Shown one piece after another: positions 34,762 to 43,649 of a stretch of DNA of 64,000 nt. The position numbers and the translations under genes are program-made. Numbering within the stretch: the stretch's first letter is position 1; the number at the start of each line of letters is the position of its first letter. Source of the stretch: an uncultured Sunxiuqinia sp. (GTDB lineage Bacteria > Bacteroidota > Bacteroidia > Bacteroidales > Prolixibacteraceae); NCBI RefSeq assembly GCF_947495665.1, contig NZ_CANLZV010000016.1, forward strand, positions 1 to 64,000, in the 5' to 3' direction. The notes beneath the pieces are model-generated. The model worked only from the letters and a program-made list of their open reading frames with translations. It did not search any database and was not told the origin of the DNA.

Positions 34762-34779
34762 GTTCGTAGATCGGCGAAC
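34762..34779. promoter_or_regulatory. ArsR operator 3, GTTCGT-N6-GCGAAC
   Basis: Same geometry as operators 1 and 2, with one base change in the right arm. It lies 20 bp upstream of the ArsP-like gene and shows that an in-frame ATG at 34751 is not the real start of that gene. Confidence 0.75.
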
Positions 34780-34798
34780 TACTTATACGTTAATTTCA

Positions 34799-35842
34799 AT
34801 GCAAACAAATAAAAAAATAAAGCTGATTGCTGCTATCGTACTCATCCTGCCGTTGCTGGGAGGGCTGTATTACTTTCTTCAACCCCTTGTCAATTACCTG
34901 ACTTACGATTTATTCGGCTTGCAGGCTGAAACGCACCTTGGGGCAGCCATCAACTTTTTCATTTACGACACCATCAAAATACTGATCCTCCTATTTCTGA
35001 TCAGTTCCCTTATGGGCTTAGTCAATGCCTATTTCCCCATCGAACGCCTGCGCGATTATTTGACGACCAAAAAGCTATATGGGCTTCAATACCTGCTGGC
35101 CTCTGTTTTTGGAGCCATCACGCCCTTTTGCTCCTGCTCTTCCATCCCGCTGTTCATCGGATTTGTAAAGGGAGGTATTCCGCTGGGCGTTACCCTGGCC
35201 TTTTTAATTACTTCACCGTTGGTTAATGAAGTTGCTGTAGCGATGTTTTTGGGGCTGTTCGGCATTAAAGCCACCCTGATTTATGCCATCAGTGGGATTC
35301 TGTTGGGAACGGTTGGCGGTTTTATCCTGGGCAAACTGAAGCTGGATGCTTACCTCAGCGACTGGGTGAAAGAGATTCAAGCCACTTCGGAGCAGGAAGC
35401 AGCCCAGTGGGAAGAAGACCAAACACCTTTCATCGACAGGCTGCCAAGCATTATCCGCGAAGGCTGGGACATTGTGCGCAAGGTGCTGGTGTATGTCCTG
35501 ATTGGTATTGCCATTGGAGCCGGCATGCATGGTTATGTGCCGGAGAATTTCTTCACCGAATTTCTGTCGGCCGACAAGTGGTATGCGGTGCCCTTAGCCG
35601 TTATATTTGCGGTGCCCATGTATGCCAATGCGGCTGGCATTGTTCCGGTCATTCAGGTGTTTGTGGCCAAAGGTGTTCCGCTGGGAACCGGCATTGCCTT
35701 TATGATGGCTGTGGTTGGCCTGTCGCTGCCCGAAGCCACCTTGCTCAAAAAAGTCATGAAGTGGAAGCTTATTGGCATCTTCTTCGGAACAATTACCGTA
35801 TTCATTATTGCACTTGGCTATCTGTTTAACTGGATTTTGTAA
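34799..35842 (+). CDS. ArsP-like permease (SO_0444/DUF318 family)
   Basis: This 347-residue permease has about ten hydrophobic segments. It carries the signature FCSCSSIPLFIGFVKGG, then LAFLITSPLVNEVAVAM, and a repeat-like second half with VPMYANAAGIVPVIQVF and LSLPEATLLKKV. ArsP exports trivalent organoarsenicals; the SO_0444 branch has been linked to Cu/Zn efflux. The operator and neighbours favour an arsenical role. I chose the ATG at 34799, after the operator. A hydrophilic loop of about 40 residues (TSEQEAAQWEEDQTP) divides the halves. Confidence 0.83.
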   Translation: MQTNKKIKLIAAIVLILPLLGGLYYFLQPLVNYLTYDLFGLQAETHLGAAINFFIYDTIKILILLFLISSLMGLVNAYFPIERLRDYLTTKKLYGLQYLLASVFGAITPFCSCSSIPLFIGFVKGGIPLGVTLAFLITSPLVNEVAVAMFLGLFGIKATLIYAISGILLGTVGGFILGKLKLDAYLSDWVKEIQATSEQEAAQWEEDQTPFIDRLPSIIREGWDIVRKVLVYVLIGIAIGAGMHGYVPENFFTEFLSADKWYAVPLAVIFAVPMYANAAGIVPVIQVFVAKGVPLGTGIAFMMAVVGLSLPEATLLKKVMKWKLIGIFFGTITVFIIALGYLFNWIL

Positions 35843-35872
35843 GTTATTTAAAAACCATAAAATCAATTCATC

Positions 35873-36643
35873 ATGAAAACGAAGTCATTGGGTTTTATCG
35901 GTGGTGGCCGGATCACCAACATTATCCTGAAAGCCTTTACCAATTTCGACGAAGTTTTTGACGAGGTGGTCGTTTATGACACCCAACCGGAAGCGGTCGA
36001 GAAATTGAGAGAACAATTTCACTTTGTTCATGACGGCGATTTACTGCAGGCGGCAAGCCAGCCCATTGTTTTTATCGCCCTTCATCCCCCGGCAATTATG
36101 GAAACCCTGGAGCAAATCAAAGAAGTTGTTGGCAAGAACACGGTAGTCATTTCGCTGGCTCCCAAAATCACCCTTGCCCAACTGGCTTCAAAGCTGAATA
36201 CCCGGCTGCTGGCGCGGATGATTCCCAATGCCACCTCCTACAACAACGATGGGTTTAACCCCATCGCCTTTGAGGAAACCCTTGAAAAAGCAGACCGCAA
36301 AAAGATCAAGCGGTTTCTGAATATCCTCGGAAAAACCTTTATAACCGAAGAAAGCAAGCTCGAAAGTTATGCCGTAGTTTCGGCCATGCTGCCCACCTAC
36401 TTCTGGTTTCAATGGCAAACCATGCAGGACATCGCCGAACAAACCGGCCTGTCGAAAGAGGAAGCCAACCGGGCTATTCGCGCTTCGTTGAAAAAGGCGC
36501 TCCGCTTGTATTTCGATGCCGGATTGACGCCCGAAGAAGTGATGGATCTGATTCCGGTGAAACCGCTTGGCGAGCACGAAGCCGCAATCAAATCGATGTA
36601 TCAAACCAAACTCATGGGGTTGTTTGAAAAGATCAAATCCTGA
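35873..36643 (+). CDS. Pyrroline-5-carboxylate reductase-like oxidoreductase
   Basis: The 256-residue protein begins with a Rossmann motif LGFIGGGRITNIILKAF. It has the ProC-type helical dimerisation domain with SAMLPTYFWFQWQTMQDIAEQTGL. It is shorter in sequence conservation than true ProC, so its substrate may differ. It is 30 bp after the ArsP-like gene and ends the first arsenic operon, before the second operator. Related NAD(P)-binding genes near ArsP permeases suggest a redox role in organoarsenical or metal detoxification, which is inference. Confidence 0.75.
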   Translation: MKTKSLGFIGGGRITNIILKAFTNFDEVFDEVVVYDTQPEAVEKLREQFHFVHDGDLLQAASQPIVFIALHPPAIMETLEQIKEVVGKNTVVISLAPKITLAQLASKLNTRLLARMIPNATSYNNDGFNPIAFEETLEKADRKKIKRFLNILGKTFITEESKLESYAVVSAMLPTYFWFQWQTMQDIAEQTGLSKEEANRAIRASLKKALRLYFDAGLTPEEVMDLIPVKPLGEHEAAIKSMYQTKLMGLFEKIKS

Positions 36644-36667
36644 AGCCAAAAAGTTTAATCGAAACTT

Positions 36668-36717
36668 AATGACGTAAAAATACGACCAACTTCATTACGT
36701 CGTATATTTGCGTCATT
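36668..36717. promoter_or_regulatory. Operator/promoter of the second arsenic operon
   Basis: Two 19-bp arms, AATGACGTAAAAATACGAC (36668-36686) and GTCGTATATTTGCGTCATT (36699-36717), are inverted repeats matching at 17 of 19 positions with a 12-bp spacer. The right arm contains TATATTTG (36703-36710), a perfect -7 box, 21 bp before arsR2. The sequence is unrelated to operators 1-3, so the two repressors should be insulated from each other. Confidence 0.8.
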
Positions 36718-36731
36718 AAAATCATGCAGCA

Positions 36732-37127
36732 ATGACAAAAGTTACTTTGTTTGATCAGGAACTTCAGGAAACAGCAGCCATCTATAAGGCGCTGGGACAC
36801 CCTGCCCGCTTGGCCATTTTAAACTATCTGGCCGAAACGAGGCAATGCATCTCCGGCGATATTTCGGATGAACTGCCCCTAAGCCGCACCACCGTTCATC
36901 AGCATTTAAAGGAGCTGAAAAAGCTGGGGCTCATTCAAGGTGAAATTCACGGCGTAAAAACCAGTTACTGCCTGAATACCAAAAAAATTCAACATGTACG
37001 AGAAAAGCTCAATGGCTTTCTTGACGAACTTGGCAGTTGCTCGGCTCCCAATTGCCAACCAAAGGAACCGACACCAATGGAAGGGCCAAAAACAAAAAAC
37101 ATACAACAAGTAAACGAACATCAATAA
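36732..37127 (+). CDS. arsR: ArsR/SmtB-family repressor 2
   Basis: The 131-residue winged-helix repressor has recognition helix region ELPLSRTTVHQHLKELKKLGLIQG. A single Cys39 sits at the alpha-3 position (TRQCISGD), and two more cysteines occur in the C-terminal extension SCSAPNCQPKE, which could complete an arsenite site. The extension of about 25 residues is absent in ArsR1. It leads the arsC-arsM-acr3 operon. Confidence 0.88.
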   Translation: MTKVTLFDQELQETAAIYKALGHPARLAILNYLAETRQCISGDISDELPLSRTTVHQHLKELKKLGLIQGEIHGVKTSYCLNTKKIQHVREKLNGFLDELGSCSAPNCQPKEPTPMEGPKTKNIQQVNEHQ

Positions 37128-37217
37128 AGATAAATAGTAGAATACCCGGACAAAAGCGTAGCCGATAAACCCCAATGCAAGGTCTGACGCATAAATCCAG
37201 GGTCCAATTTTAAAGGT

Positions 37218-37643
37218 ATGAAAGTATTAATTCTGTGCACAGGCAATAGCTGCCGGAGCCAAATGGCTCATGGCTTTTTACAATCGTTTAACCCCGAACT
37301 GACAGTATGTTCTGCAGGAACTGAAGCTTCCGGAAAACTGAACCAGCAGGCCGTAGCCGCCATGAAAGAGATCGGACTGGACATCAGTCACCACACGTCC
37401 GATTCGGTTGAAAAATACCTGAATGATGAGTGGGACTATGTCATTACCGTTTGCGGTGGCGCCAACGAAAGCTGCCCGGCCTTTACCGGCAAAGTCAAGC
37501 ATCGTTTGCACATTGGCTTCGACGACCCTTCGCACGCGGTGGGCACCGACGAATTTATTTGGAGCGAATTTATCCGGGTGCGGGATGAGATCAAAGAACG
37601 TTTTTGGAAATTTTATACCGAAGAAGTTAAACCTCAGTTATGA
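37218..37643 (+). CDS. arsC: Thioredoxin-coupled arsenate reductase
   Basis: The 141-residue protein is of the low-molecular-weight phosphatase type. P-loop CTGNSCRSQ gives nucleophile Cys7 (and Cys12), and VCGGANESCPAF supplies the redox pair Cys79/Cys86. It reduces As(V) to As(III) through a disulfide cascade regenerated by thioredoxin. Its stop overlaps the arsM start (ATGA). Confidence 0.92.
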   Translation: MKVLILCTGNSCRSQMAHGFLQSFNPELTVCSAGTEASGKLNQQAVAAMKEIGLDISHHTSDSVEKYLNDEWDYVITVCGGANESCPAFTGKVKHRLHIGFDDPSHAVGTDEFIWSEFIRVRDEIKERFWKFYTEEVKPQL

Positions 37644-38443
37644 AAGCCGAAGATTTAAAACGCGTGGTGAAGGAAAAGTATGGCAGCATTGCCAACCAAA
37701 GCCTTCTGACCACTCAAACGGGTTGCTGTAGCGGAACAAGCTGCTGTGGCGAACTCGAATTTAGCATGATTGGCGATGAATACCAAAACGTTTCCGGCTA
37801 CAACCAGGAGGCAGACCTGGGCCTGGGATGTGGTCTTCCAACGGAATTTGCCGGTATCGAAAAAGGCAACCGGGTGCTCGACCTGGGTTCCGGAGCAGGA
37901 AACGACTGCTTTGTTGCCCGCAGCCTGGTGGGCGAAGAAGGTACGGTTACCGGAATCGACTTCACGGAAGCCATGATCCAAAAGGCCCGTCAGAACCTGG
38001 CCAAAACCGGATTTAAAAACATTGACTTCATCCTGGGCGATATCGAAAACATGCCACTGGAAGCCAATACCTTCGATGTGGTCATCAGCAACTGTGTGCT
38101 GAACCTGGTGCCGGACAAGTTTAAAGCCTTCTCCGAAATTTACCGGGTTTTAAAGCCCGGAGGTCATTTTTGCATTTCAGATGTGGTGATCACCGGCACG
38201 CTGCCCGACAAGTTAAAGGAAGCCGCTGAGCTTTATGCCGGCTGCGTTGCTGGCGCTTTGCCATTCGACGATTACCTGACCATCATCCGCCAGCAAGGTT
38301 TTAGCCAGCCGGAGGTGAAAAAACAAAAGAAAATTGAAATTCCGGAAGACGTCCTGTTGAAATACCTCAGCAAGGAGGAGTTGGAAGACTACCAATCGGA
38401 CAACCATGGAATATTCAGCATTACCCTAAACGCTTCAAAATAA
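37640..38443 (+). CDS. arsM: Arsenite S-adenosylmethionine methyltransferase
   Basis: This 267-residue protein has a class-I methyltransferase core (VLDLGSGAGNDCFVA, motif I). The conserved cysteines of ArsM are visible: Cys64 (GLGCGLP), Cys152 (ISNCVLNL) and Cys202 (YAGCVAGAL). N-terminal vicinal pairs Cys29-30 and Cys35-36 may help to capture As(III). It makes mono- and dimethylated arsenic from arsenite. Translationally coupled to arsC by a 4-bp overlap and followed 18 bp later by acr3. Confidence 0.92.
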   Translation: MKAEDLKRVVKEKYGSIANQSLLTTQTGCCSGTSCCGELEFSMIGDEYQNVSGYNQEADLGLGCGLPTEFAGIEKGNRVLDLGSGAGNDCFVARSLVGEEGTVTGIDFTEAMIQKARQNLAKTGFKNIDFILGDIENMPLEANTFDVVISNCVLNLVPDKFKAFSEIYRVLKPGGHFCISDVVITGTLPDKLKEAAELYAGCVAGALPFDDYLTIIRQQGFSQPEVKKQKKIEIPEDVLLKYLSKEELEDYQSDNHGIFSITLNASK

Positions 38444-38461
38444 AGCACAAGATCAACATTC

Positions 38462-39493
38462 ATGACGCAAACGAAAAAACAAATCGGCTTCTTCGAAAAA
38501 TACCTCACCATCTGGGTGGCCTTATGCATCGGAGCCGGCATTCTTATTGGAAATTTTGCAGGCGAAAGTGTGGCTGTTTTAAGCCGGTGGGAAGTGTTTA
38601 AAGTGAATATTCCGGTAGCTATCCTGGTTTGGCTGATGATTTACCCCATGATGCTGCAGGTGGACTTTTCGAGTATCAAAAATGTGGGGAGACGCCCCAA
38701 AGGCCTGCTGCTGACATTGGTGATCAACTGGCTGATTAAGCCTTTTACTATGGCCTTTTTTGCCTGGATTTTCTTTTCCAAAATCTATGCAGCCTTTATC
38801 AGTCCCGAGCTGGCCGGCGAGTACATTGCCGGAGCCATTTTGCTGGGTGCTGCACCATGTACCGCCATGGTTTTTGTGTGGAGCTACCTCACCGATGGCG
38901 ATCCCAACTACACCCTGGTACAGGTATCGGTCAACGACCTGATTATTTTGGTGGCCTTTGTCCCGATTGTGGGCTTTTTGCTGGGCATTACCAATGTGCA
39001 GGTTCCCTACGACACATTGGTGGCCAGTGTCCTCATCTTTGTGGTTATTCCACTGCTTGCCGGTTATCTTACGCACAAGGTTCTCATCCGCCGGAAAGGA
39101 GAAGCCTGGTTTAAATCGGTGCTTCTGCCTCAGTTCAAACCGGTTTCCATTGTGGCCTTACTGCTCACCTTGATTTTGCTTTTTGCTTTTCAGGGAGAAA
39201 CCATTACGGCTAACCCGCTAATCATTTTGCTGGTCGCCATTCCGCTGATCATTCAAACGTACTTTATCTTTTTTGTGGCCTGGCTTGGCGGACGCAAGTT
39301 AAAGCTGCCTCACGCCATCTGTTCGCCGGCTGCCATGATTGGTGCCAGCAACTTTTTCGAGCTGGCCGTGGCGGTAGCCATTGCGCTGTTTGGGCTGCAG
39401 TCGCCAGCAGCTTTAGTTACCGTGGTCGGTGTTTTGGTCGAAGTTCCGGTAATGCTTTCCCTGGTGGCTCTGGCCAACAAATGGCGTTACTAA
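38462..39493 (+). CDS. acr3: Arsenite efflux pump, ACR3 family
   Basis: The 343-residue protein has about ten transmembrane segments. The transport motif [20 protein letters not shown] holds the essential Cys (about residue 133), and the symmetric motif [18 protein letters not shown] lies near the C terminus. It exports As(III) driven by the proton gradient. It completes a standard arsR-arsC-arsM-acr3 detoxification set. Confidence 0.93.
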   Translation: MTQTKKQIGFFEKYLTIWVALCIGAGILIGNFAGESVAVLSRWEVFKVNIPVAILVWLMIYPMMLQVDFSSIKNVGRRPKGLLLTLVINWLIKPFTMAFFAWIFFSKIYAAFISPELAGEYIAGAILLGAAPCTAMVFVWSYLTDGDPNYTLVQVSVNDLIILVAFVPIVGFLLGITNVQVPYDTLVASVLIFVVIPLLAGYLTHKVLIRRKGEAWFKSVLLPQFKPVSIVALLLTLILLFAFQGETITANPLIILLVAIPLIIQTYFIFFVAWLGGRKLKLPHAICSPAAMIGASNFFELAVAVAIALFGLQSPAALVTVVGVLVEVPVMLSLVALANKWRY

Positions 39494-39535
39494 ACTTTTG
39501 CGCTCCTCCCCTGTTTGAATAGCCAAAACAAGCGT

Positions 39536-40129
39536 ATGAGTAATTTTTGGAACGAACGTTTTGCAACCAAGGAATATGTTTACGGCACTGCGCCCAATCA
39601 ATTTTTCAGTGAGGAACTGAAAAAGCTTTCACCCGGGAAATTGGTACTCCCGGGTGAGGGCGAAGGCCGAAACGCTGTTTTTGCCGCGCAAATGGGCTGG
39701 CAGGTAACCGCCTTTGATTCGAGCAGTGAAGGCCAAAAGAAGGCGGAACAGCTGGCGGCCCGCCAACAGGTTGAACTGGATTACCGGATTGATTCGTATG
39801 ACAGCATTGAGCTGCAGACCGAATCCTTCGATTGCCTGGCCCTGATTTATACCCACATGCCTCCGGCTAACCGGCAGGCCTACCACCACAAGCTAAGCTC
39901 GTATCTCAAAAAAGGTGGCACCCTGATTCTGGAAGGCTTCTCCAAGGCCCAAATTCAGAACAACACCGGCGGCCCTAAAAATGTGGATATGCTCTTCTCG
40001 AAAGAAGAACTGCAAGCCGATTTTGCCGGGTTTTCAAGCCTGAAAATCAGCGAAGCCGAAGTGGAGCTGGACGAAGGCGAATTTCACCAGGGAACAGCTC
40101 ATGTCATTCGCCTGGTAGCCGTAAAATAA
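39536..40129 (+). CDS. TehB-like class I SAM methyltransferase
   Basis: The 197-residue protein has FWNERFATKEYVYGTAPNQFF, the TehB/tellurite-resistance-like N terminus, glycine-rich motif I as VLPGEGEGRNAVFAAQ, then GWQVTAFDSSSEGQKKA. It may methylate tellurite, selenite or a thiol. The ATG at 39536 was chosen over a TTG seven codons upstream. It is 42 bp after acr3 and in the same direction, so likely the last gene of the arsenic operon. Confidence 0.78.
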   Translation: MSNFWNERFATKEYVYGTAPNQFFSEELKKLSPGKLVLPGEGEGRNAVFAAQMGWQVTAFDSSSEGQKKAEQLAARQQVELDYRIDSYDSIELQTESFDCLALIYTHMPPANRQAYHHKLSSYLKKGGTLILEGFSKAQIQNNTGGPKNVDMLFSKEELQADFAGFSSLKISEAEVELDEGEFHQGTAHVIRLVAVK

Positions 40130-40525
40130 GGCTTGCTTTTAAGCCCCGTTCCATCCGTCAATCCTTCAATCCCGCCACTATGCAGGATAAAACTGCTTCG
40201 GGTTTAGTCCTTATCTCCGCTAACACCCAGGAGCGAGCTAGACAGGCCGGGGCACTGAAGAGTCCTTATTCTCGAAGTCATAAACAAACTATTCCATCCA
40301 ATAGCAGCAATATCTCTTTTTTGTTCTGATACGATCAGGATCTAATCTTATGTGCTCTCTAAGTAAATCCACCAATTTGGGCTTGAATTAAAAAAATAGG
40401 CACTGATACTGTTTTAATTGATTAGCATTTGTGCTAAATTACATAGGAAAAGCAACCAACAGAGTCTTAGTAGTCAACACCTTGTAGTTTGCTATACTTT
40501 AACTAAACGATTAAGGAGGTCACAC
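40130..40525. other. Gene-free stretch with short conserved-loop hairpin
   Basis: It holds CTCC-gctaacaccca-GGAG (40215-40233), the weakest of three hairpins that share a TAAC-containing loop (the others are at 41786-41821 and 43863-43886). The rest shows no gene. A purine-rich Shine-Dalgarno AAGGAGGT lies at its right end, before the lipoprotein gene. Confidence 0.45.
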
Positions 40526-41569
40526 ATGAAGAAGTTTATCCATGCATTTGCGGTTCTCGCCGGCATCATCATCCTGATTACTCAATCTTGTTCAAAAGAC
40601 GATTCAAAGGACCATTGGGCCCGACTCCACCAGGAGCGACTCGAGATTGGACGTGCCCTGCTTGAAGTACAGGCGCCTAACGTAGCCGAAATTCTGCCCT
40701 ACTATACCGACGACATTGAATACCATGATCCGATCGTTGACATCAACGGAATTCAGGATATGACTGCCTTCCTCAATCAGCTTATCATCGGTGCCTCACC
40801 CAATCTTGTCACAACTGTTGAAGACGAGACCCTCATTGACGACATCTATTCGGCAACCTGGATCATGGCCGGGGATTTCCTCGGCGTTCCGTATCAGGCC
40901 AAGGGCATCTCGATTCTCAAGTTCCTGCCCAACTCTTCCCAGGTGTACTACCAGCGGGACTATTACTCCGAGGGCGACATCATGGCCACCATCCCCGGCT
41001 TGGATCAGGCAATCGGGGGCTTCAGAACGTACTACAGGTGCTCTGTGGATCCAACCTTCGAATGTCCATTCCCCCCTGCCCCTCAAAACTCAGAAAATTC
41101 CCAACTGCGTTCGCAAAGTAAGCTAAGCAGTGATCAGCTGGTCGTCGGTCGTCAACTGGTCGAGATCAATGCGGAAAACTGGACAAGCGTGCTCCCCTTC
41201 CTGGCAAGCAACTACGAGTATCACGACCCCATTGTCGACATCTTTGGTCCCGAAACCATGGCCGAGTTTCTGGGTCGTCTGTTTGCCGGATCGTCGGACT
41301 TGTACACCACGGTTGAGGACGAGACCATCGTAGACGATATTTATATGGCGACATGGACCATGTCCGGTGAATTTAACGGAGCTCCTTTTAGCGCTCCAGG
41401 TATGTCAATCGTGAAGTTTGTTGAAGGTACGACACAAACTTATTACTCCCGGGACTACTATACTGAGGGTGATGTCATGCTTGGCGTTCCAGAGCTAGCC
41501 GGTGCGGTGCAGGGGTTTCGTGACTACTACCGTAGCGCCGTAGATCCAACCTACGTCAGCCCAGAGTAG
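40526..41569 (+). CDS. Lipoprotein with duplicated SnoaL-like domain
   Basis: This 347-residue lipoprotein (lipobox ITQSC) has two tandem SnoaL/NTF2-like domains, about residues 36-165 and 205-345. Each repeats EYHDPIVDI, TTVEDET-IDDIY-ATW, and YY-RDYY-EGD blocks. NTF2-like cone folds bind hydrophobic ligands or act as cyclases/isomerases; activity here is unknown. I chose the ATG at 40526, preceded by the strong ribosome site AAGGAGGT 6 bp upstream. Such a site is unusual for Bacteroidota, and the codon choice looks more GC-rich (ATC, CTC) than neighbours, which suggests recent transfer. Confidence 0.75.
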   Translation: MKKFIHAFAVLAGIIILITQSCSKDDSKDHWARLHQERLEIGRALLEVQAPNVAEILPYYTDDIEYHDPIVDINGIQDMTAFLNQLIIGASPNLVTTVEDETLIDDIYSATWIMAGDFLGVPYQAKGISILKFLPNSSQVYYQRDYYSEGDIMATIPGLDQAIGGFRTYYRCSVDPTFECPFPPAPQNSENSQLRSQSKLSSDQLVVGRQLVEINAENWTSVLPFLASNYEYHDPIVDIFGPETMAEFLGRLFAGSSDLYTTVEDETIVDDIYMATWTMSGEFNGAPFSAPGMSIVKFVEGTTQTYYSRDYYTEGDVMLGVPELAGAVQGFRDYYRSAVDPTYVSPE

Positions 41570-41876
41570 AATTGAATTTTCTCTTTGACCTACTGATCAG
41601 ATGACTCGAAGTCATCCGATCAATAGGCCCCCTTGCAGCCCTATCACCCCCTATAACTCCGAAAAGCAGGGCTTTACTCGGTGATGAATGAATTACCGGC
41701 AGCTATTTTTTTAATGGAGAAGACATTCAGAATTCTTGTTCAATGCCATACCCTGGAGTATTGTCGTTTAAAACGACTGCCAGCTTATCCCTCGCCACCG
41801 TTAACGCTCAGACGAGGGATAGGTGGGGTTACGTCAACACCGCGTTCAGCCACTATGCTGCGCACTGGCCGAACAC
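41570..41876. other. Gene-free stretch with a conserved-loop hairpin
   Basis: It contains a perfect 9-bp stem TATCCCTCG (41786-41794)/CGAGGGATA (41813-41821) whose 18-nt loop includes GTTAACGCTCAGA. The loop matches the one at 43863-43886. No protein gene is supported here. Confidence 0.5.
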
Positions 41877-42284
41877 TTAATTATTCTGTGGCGTATTTTT
41901 AATTTTTCGAATTATTCTGCTGTCAATTACAAACAATGGAGTAAGAATCGAGATATAGGCCAGTAAATCCCAAAAGTCAAAGGTTGAATCATATATCTTA
42001 AAATACTGCAAGGTTTCAATTCCAAAACATACGATAAAAAAAATTATCAAAGTTCTATTTGGTGTGAAAAAACGTGTCCATATGTTATCTACTGTTGTTG
42101 TATATAAACCCCTAAATAAAACATATGCCCAAGCAGGGCCTACCATATCCAGTACATATCCTTTCCAAAAAGCACCAAGGTCAAACCAAATTGTTGATAG
42201 ACCAGTTCCCAACAAAAGAATTAGGGCTATTGCCCAATATGGCGCGTATTTATCATGCATTATGCTTAGATTATTTTGTCTCAC
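41877..42284 (-). CDS. Small membrane protein, DUF2809-like
   Basis: The 135-residue protein has four hydrophobic segments. WKGYVLDMVGPAWAYVLFRGL, then FIVCFGIETLQYF and FDFWDLLAYIS resemble the DUF2809 family of small membrane proteins, seen from memory. The start may instead be the internal ATG at 42260 (MHDKYAPYW). AT-rich, in the second accessory zone. Function unknown. Confidence 0.55.
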   Translation of the reverse strand: MRQNNLSIMHDKYAPYWAIALILLLGTGLSTIWFDLGAFWKGYVLDMVGPAWAYVLFRGLYTTTVDNIWTRFFTPNRTLIIFFIVCFGIETLQYFKIYDSTFDFWDLLAYISILTPLFVIDSRIIRKIKNTPQNN

Positions 42285-42340
42285 ATTTTTTTGGGAAATT
42301 GCTTGAATTATTATGATTTGCAGTTATTCCATATGCCACA

Positions 42341-42425
42341 CAACGGTCACTTGTAAGTTGTCGTTGCGAGAATCCAGCGAACGACACCGCACGAACCCCG
42401 CAATGCAATTTACAATTTGTTATGC
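42341..42425 (-). repeat. Cassette-site-like hairpin 2
   Basis: Read on the minus strand it begins GCATAACAAATTGTAAATTG then CATTGCGGGG, sharing the opening of hairpin 1 at 19967. Nested helices are TTGTAA (42351-42356)/TTACAA (42410-42415) and TGTCGTT (42359-42365)/AACGACA (42380-42386). It abuts the stop of the DUF4062 gene by 9 bp. Confidence 0.5.
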
Positions 42426-42433
42426 AAAGTATT

Positions 42434-43597
42434 TTAATTGTATTTTCTTGTTAGTTTGTCCATTTCTCTATGAAAGATTTCCATCGAATCATCATCTATT
42501 TCCAATTTTAATATTGACTCAACATTTACAGATTCTTCTCCATTTTTAATTCTTTCAAGTCCATTATGAATGTCATCTTTTATTTTTTTTGGATATTTCC
42601 ATATTTGTTCGGCAGCCTTTATTGTATATTGAGCAAAACTGTCTCGTAGTATTTTATATTCGTCTTCAACTGAGGTTGATTTTATGTCATTGTACCAGTT
42701 TATCATCTCGCCGTATAGTCTGGCTAAAGCTCCTGCAACATAAAATAGTCCTTTTAAATCTGATGGTACACCAGGTTCTCCATAATATGTTTTAAATGCT
42801 TTATTAAAAAGATTATTCCCAGAATCAATAATGTTGTCTAGGGACTGTAAGTTTTGAGTTAACCACTTCTGAAGTTCAATGTCATTATCAATTCTAGTTT
42901 TAGATTTAAATAGAATGTGATATTCTAGGTCATATTTTAATTCTTCAAATTTTGTAAGTTCATCCTCCAATGCTTGTGCAAAGAATAAAACTTCAAACAT
43001 ATCTTCACGATTTAGAAGAATATTTATAGCATCTGTGGATAGCTTTTTATAAAAATCAGGAAGATTAGATTTAAATTGAGTCTTTAGATTAAGAGCTTCT
43101 TTAAAAAGATAAGAGAACTGTGTTTTGAGGACTTTAATAATATCTTGGGCTTTTTCAAACTCAAAGCACCAATTATTATCTGTTTCCCTTAAGTCTTGAA
43201 CAAATTCAAATATTTTGGTTGAATCTACACTATCAGAAAAATCTCCATTTTGATTCTTTTTCCAAATTGGTAAGATTGAAATTATTTGTCTGTAAATGAA
43301 AATATAGATTGGTATTCCAAGTTTTTTGGCATATAAATATTCAGTATTTGTTATGGATTTCCCATTTTCAATTTGATAGCCATAACGATTACCGACTACT
43401 AAAACGAAAATATCTGTATTCTTTTTAACATTTTCAATACAATTCTCAATAGTATCTTTTTGTGGATTGATTGGAAAATCGTGATTTTCTGACAAATAAG
43501 GTGTGTATCCTTGGTTATAGAAATAATCAAACAAATCTGCCCTAATCTGTTTTAAATCATAACAAGTAGAACTAAGAAAGATTTTTAATTGACTCAT
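42434..43597 (-). CDS. DUF4062 (TIR-like) domain protein
   Basis: This 387-residue protein has an N-terminal DUF4062 domain at about residues 1-100: LKIFLSSTCYDLKQIRADLFDYF and TDIFVLVVGNRYGYQIENG with SITNTEYLYAKKLGIPIYIF. DUF4062 is a TIR/flavodoxin-like fold found in many NTPase and defence proteins. The remaining 280 residues are helical and unrecognised, with no NTPase motif seen. AT-rich and bounded by cassette-like sequences, so likely an acquired defence or stress gene. Confidence 0.75.
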   Translation of the reverse strand: MSQLKIFLSSTCYDLKQIRADLFDYFYNQGYTPYLSENHDFPINPQKDTIENCIENVKKNTDIFVLVVGNRYGYQIENGKSITNTEYLYAKKLGIPIYIFIYRQIISILPIWKKNQNGDFSDSVDSTKIFEFVQDLRETDNNWCFEFEKAQDIIKVLKTQFSYLFKEALNLKTQFKSNLPDFYKKLSTDAINILLNREDMFEVLFFAQALEDELTKFEELKYDLEYHILFKSKTRIDNDIELQKWLTQNLQSLDNIIDSGNNLFNKAFKTYYGEPGVPSDLKGLFYVAGALARLYGEMINWYNDIKSTSVEDEYKILRDSFAQYTIKAAEQIWKYPKKIKDDIHNGLERIKNGEESVNVESILKLEIDDDSMEIFHREMDKLTRKYN

Positions 43598-43649
43598 ATG
43601 TTTTAGCTAATTCTTGGTTTGTTTAATATTTTGCATAACACTTATATCC

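Noticed and set aside
34751-34798. Upstream ATG for the ArsP-like permease
   Set aside because: It would translate through operator 3; the ATG at 34799 directly precedes the first membrane segment.
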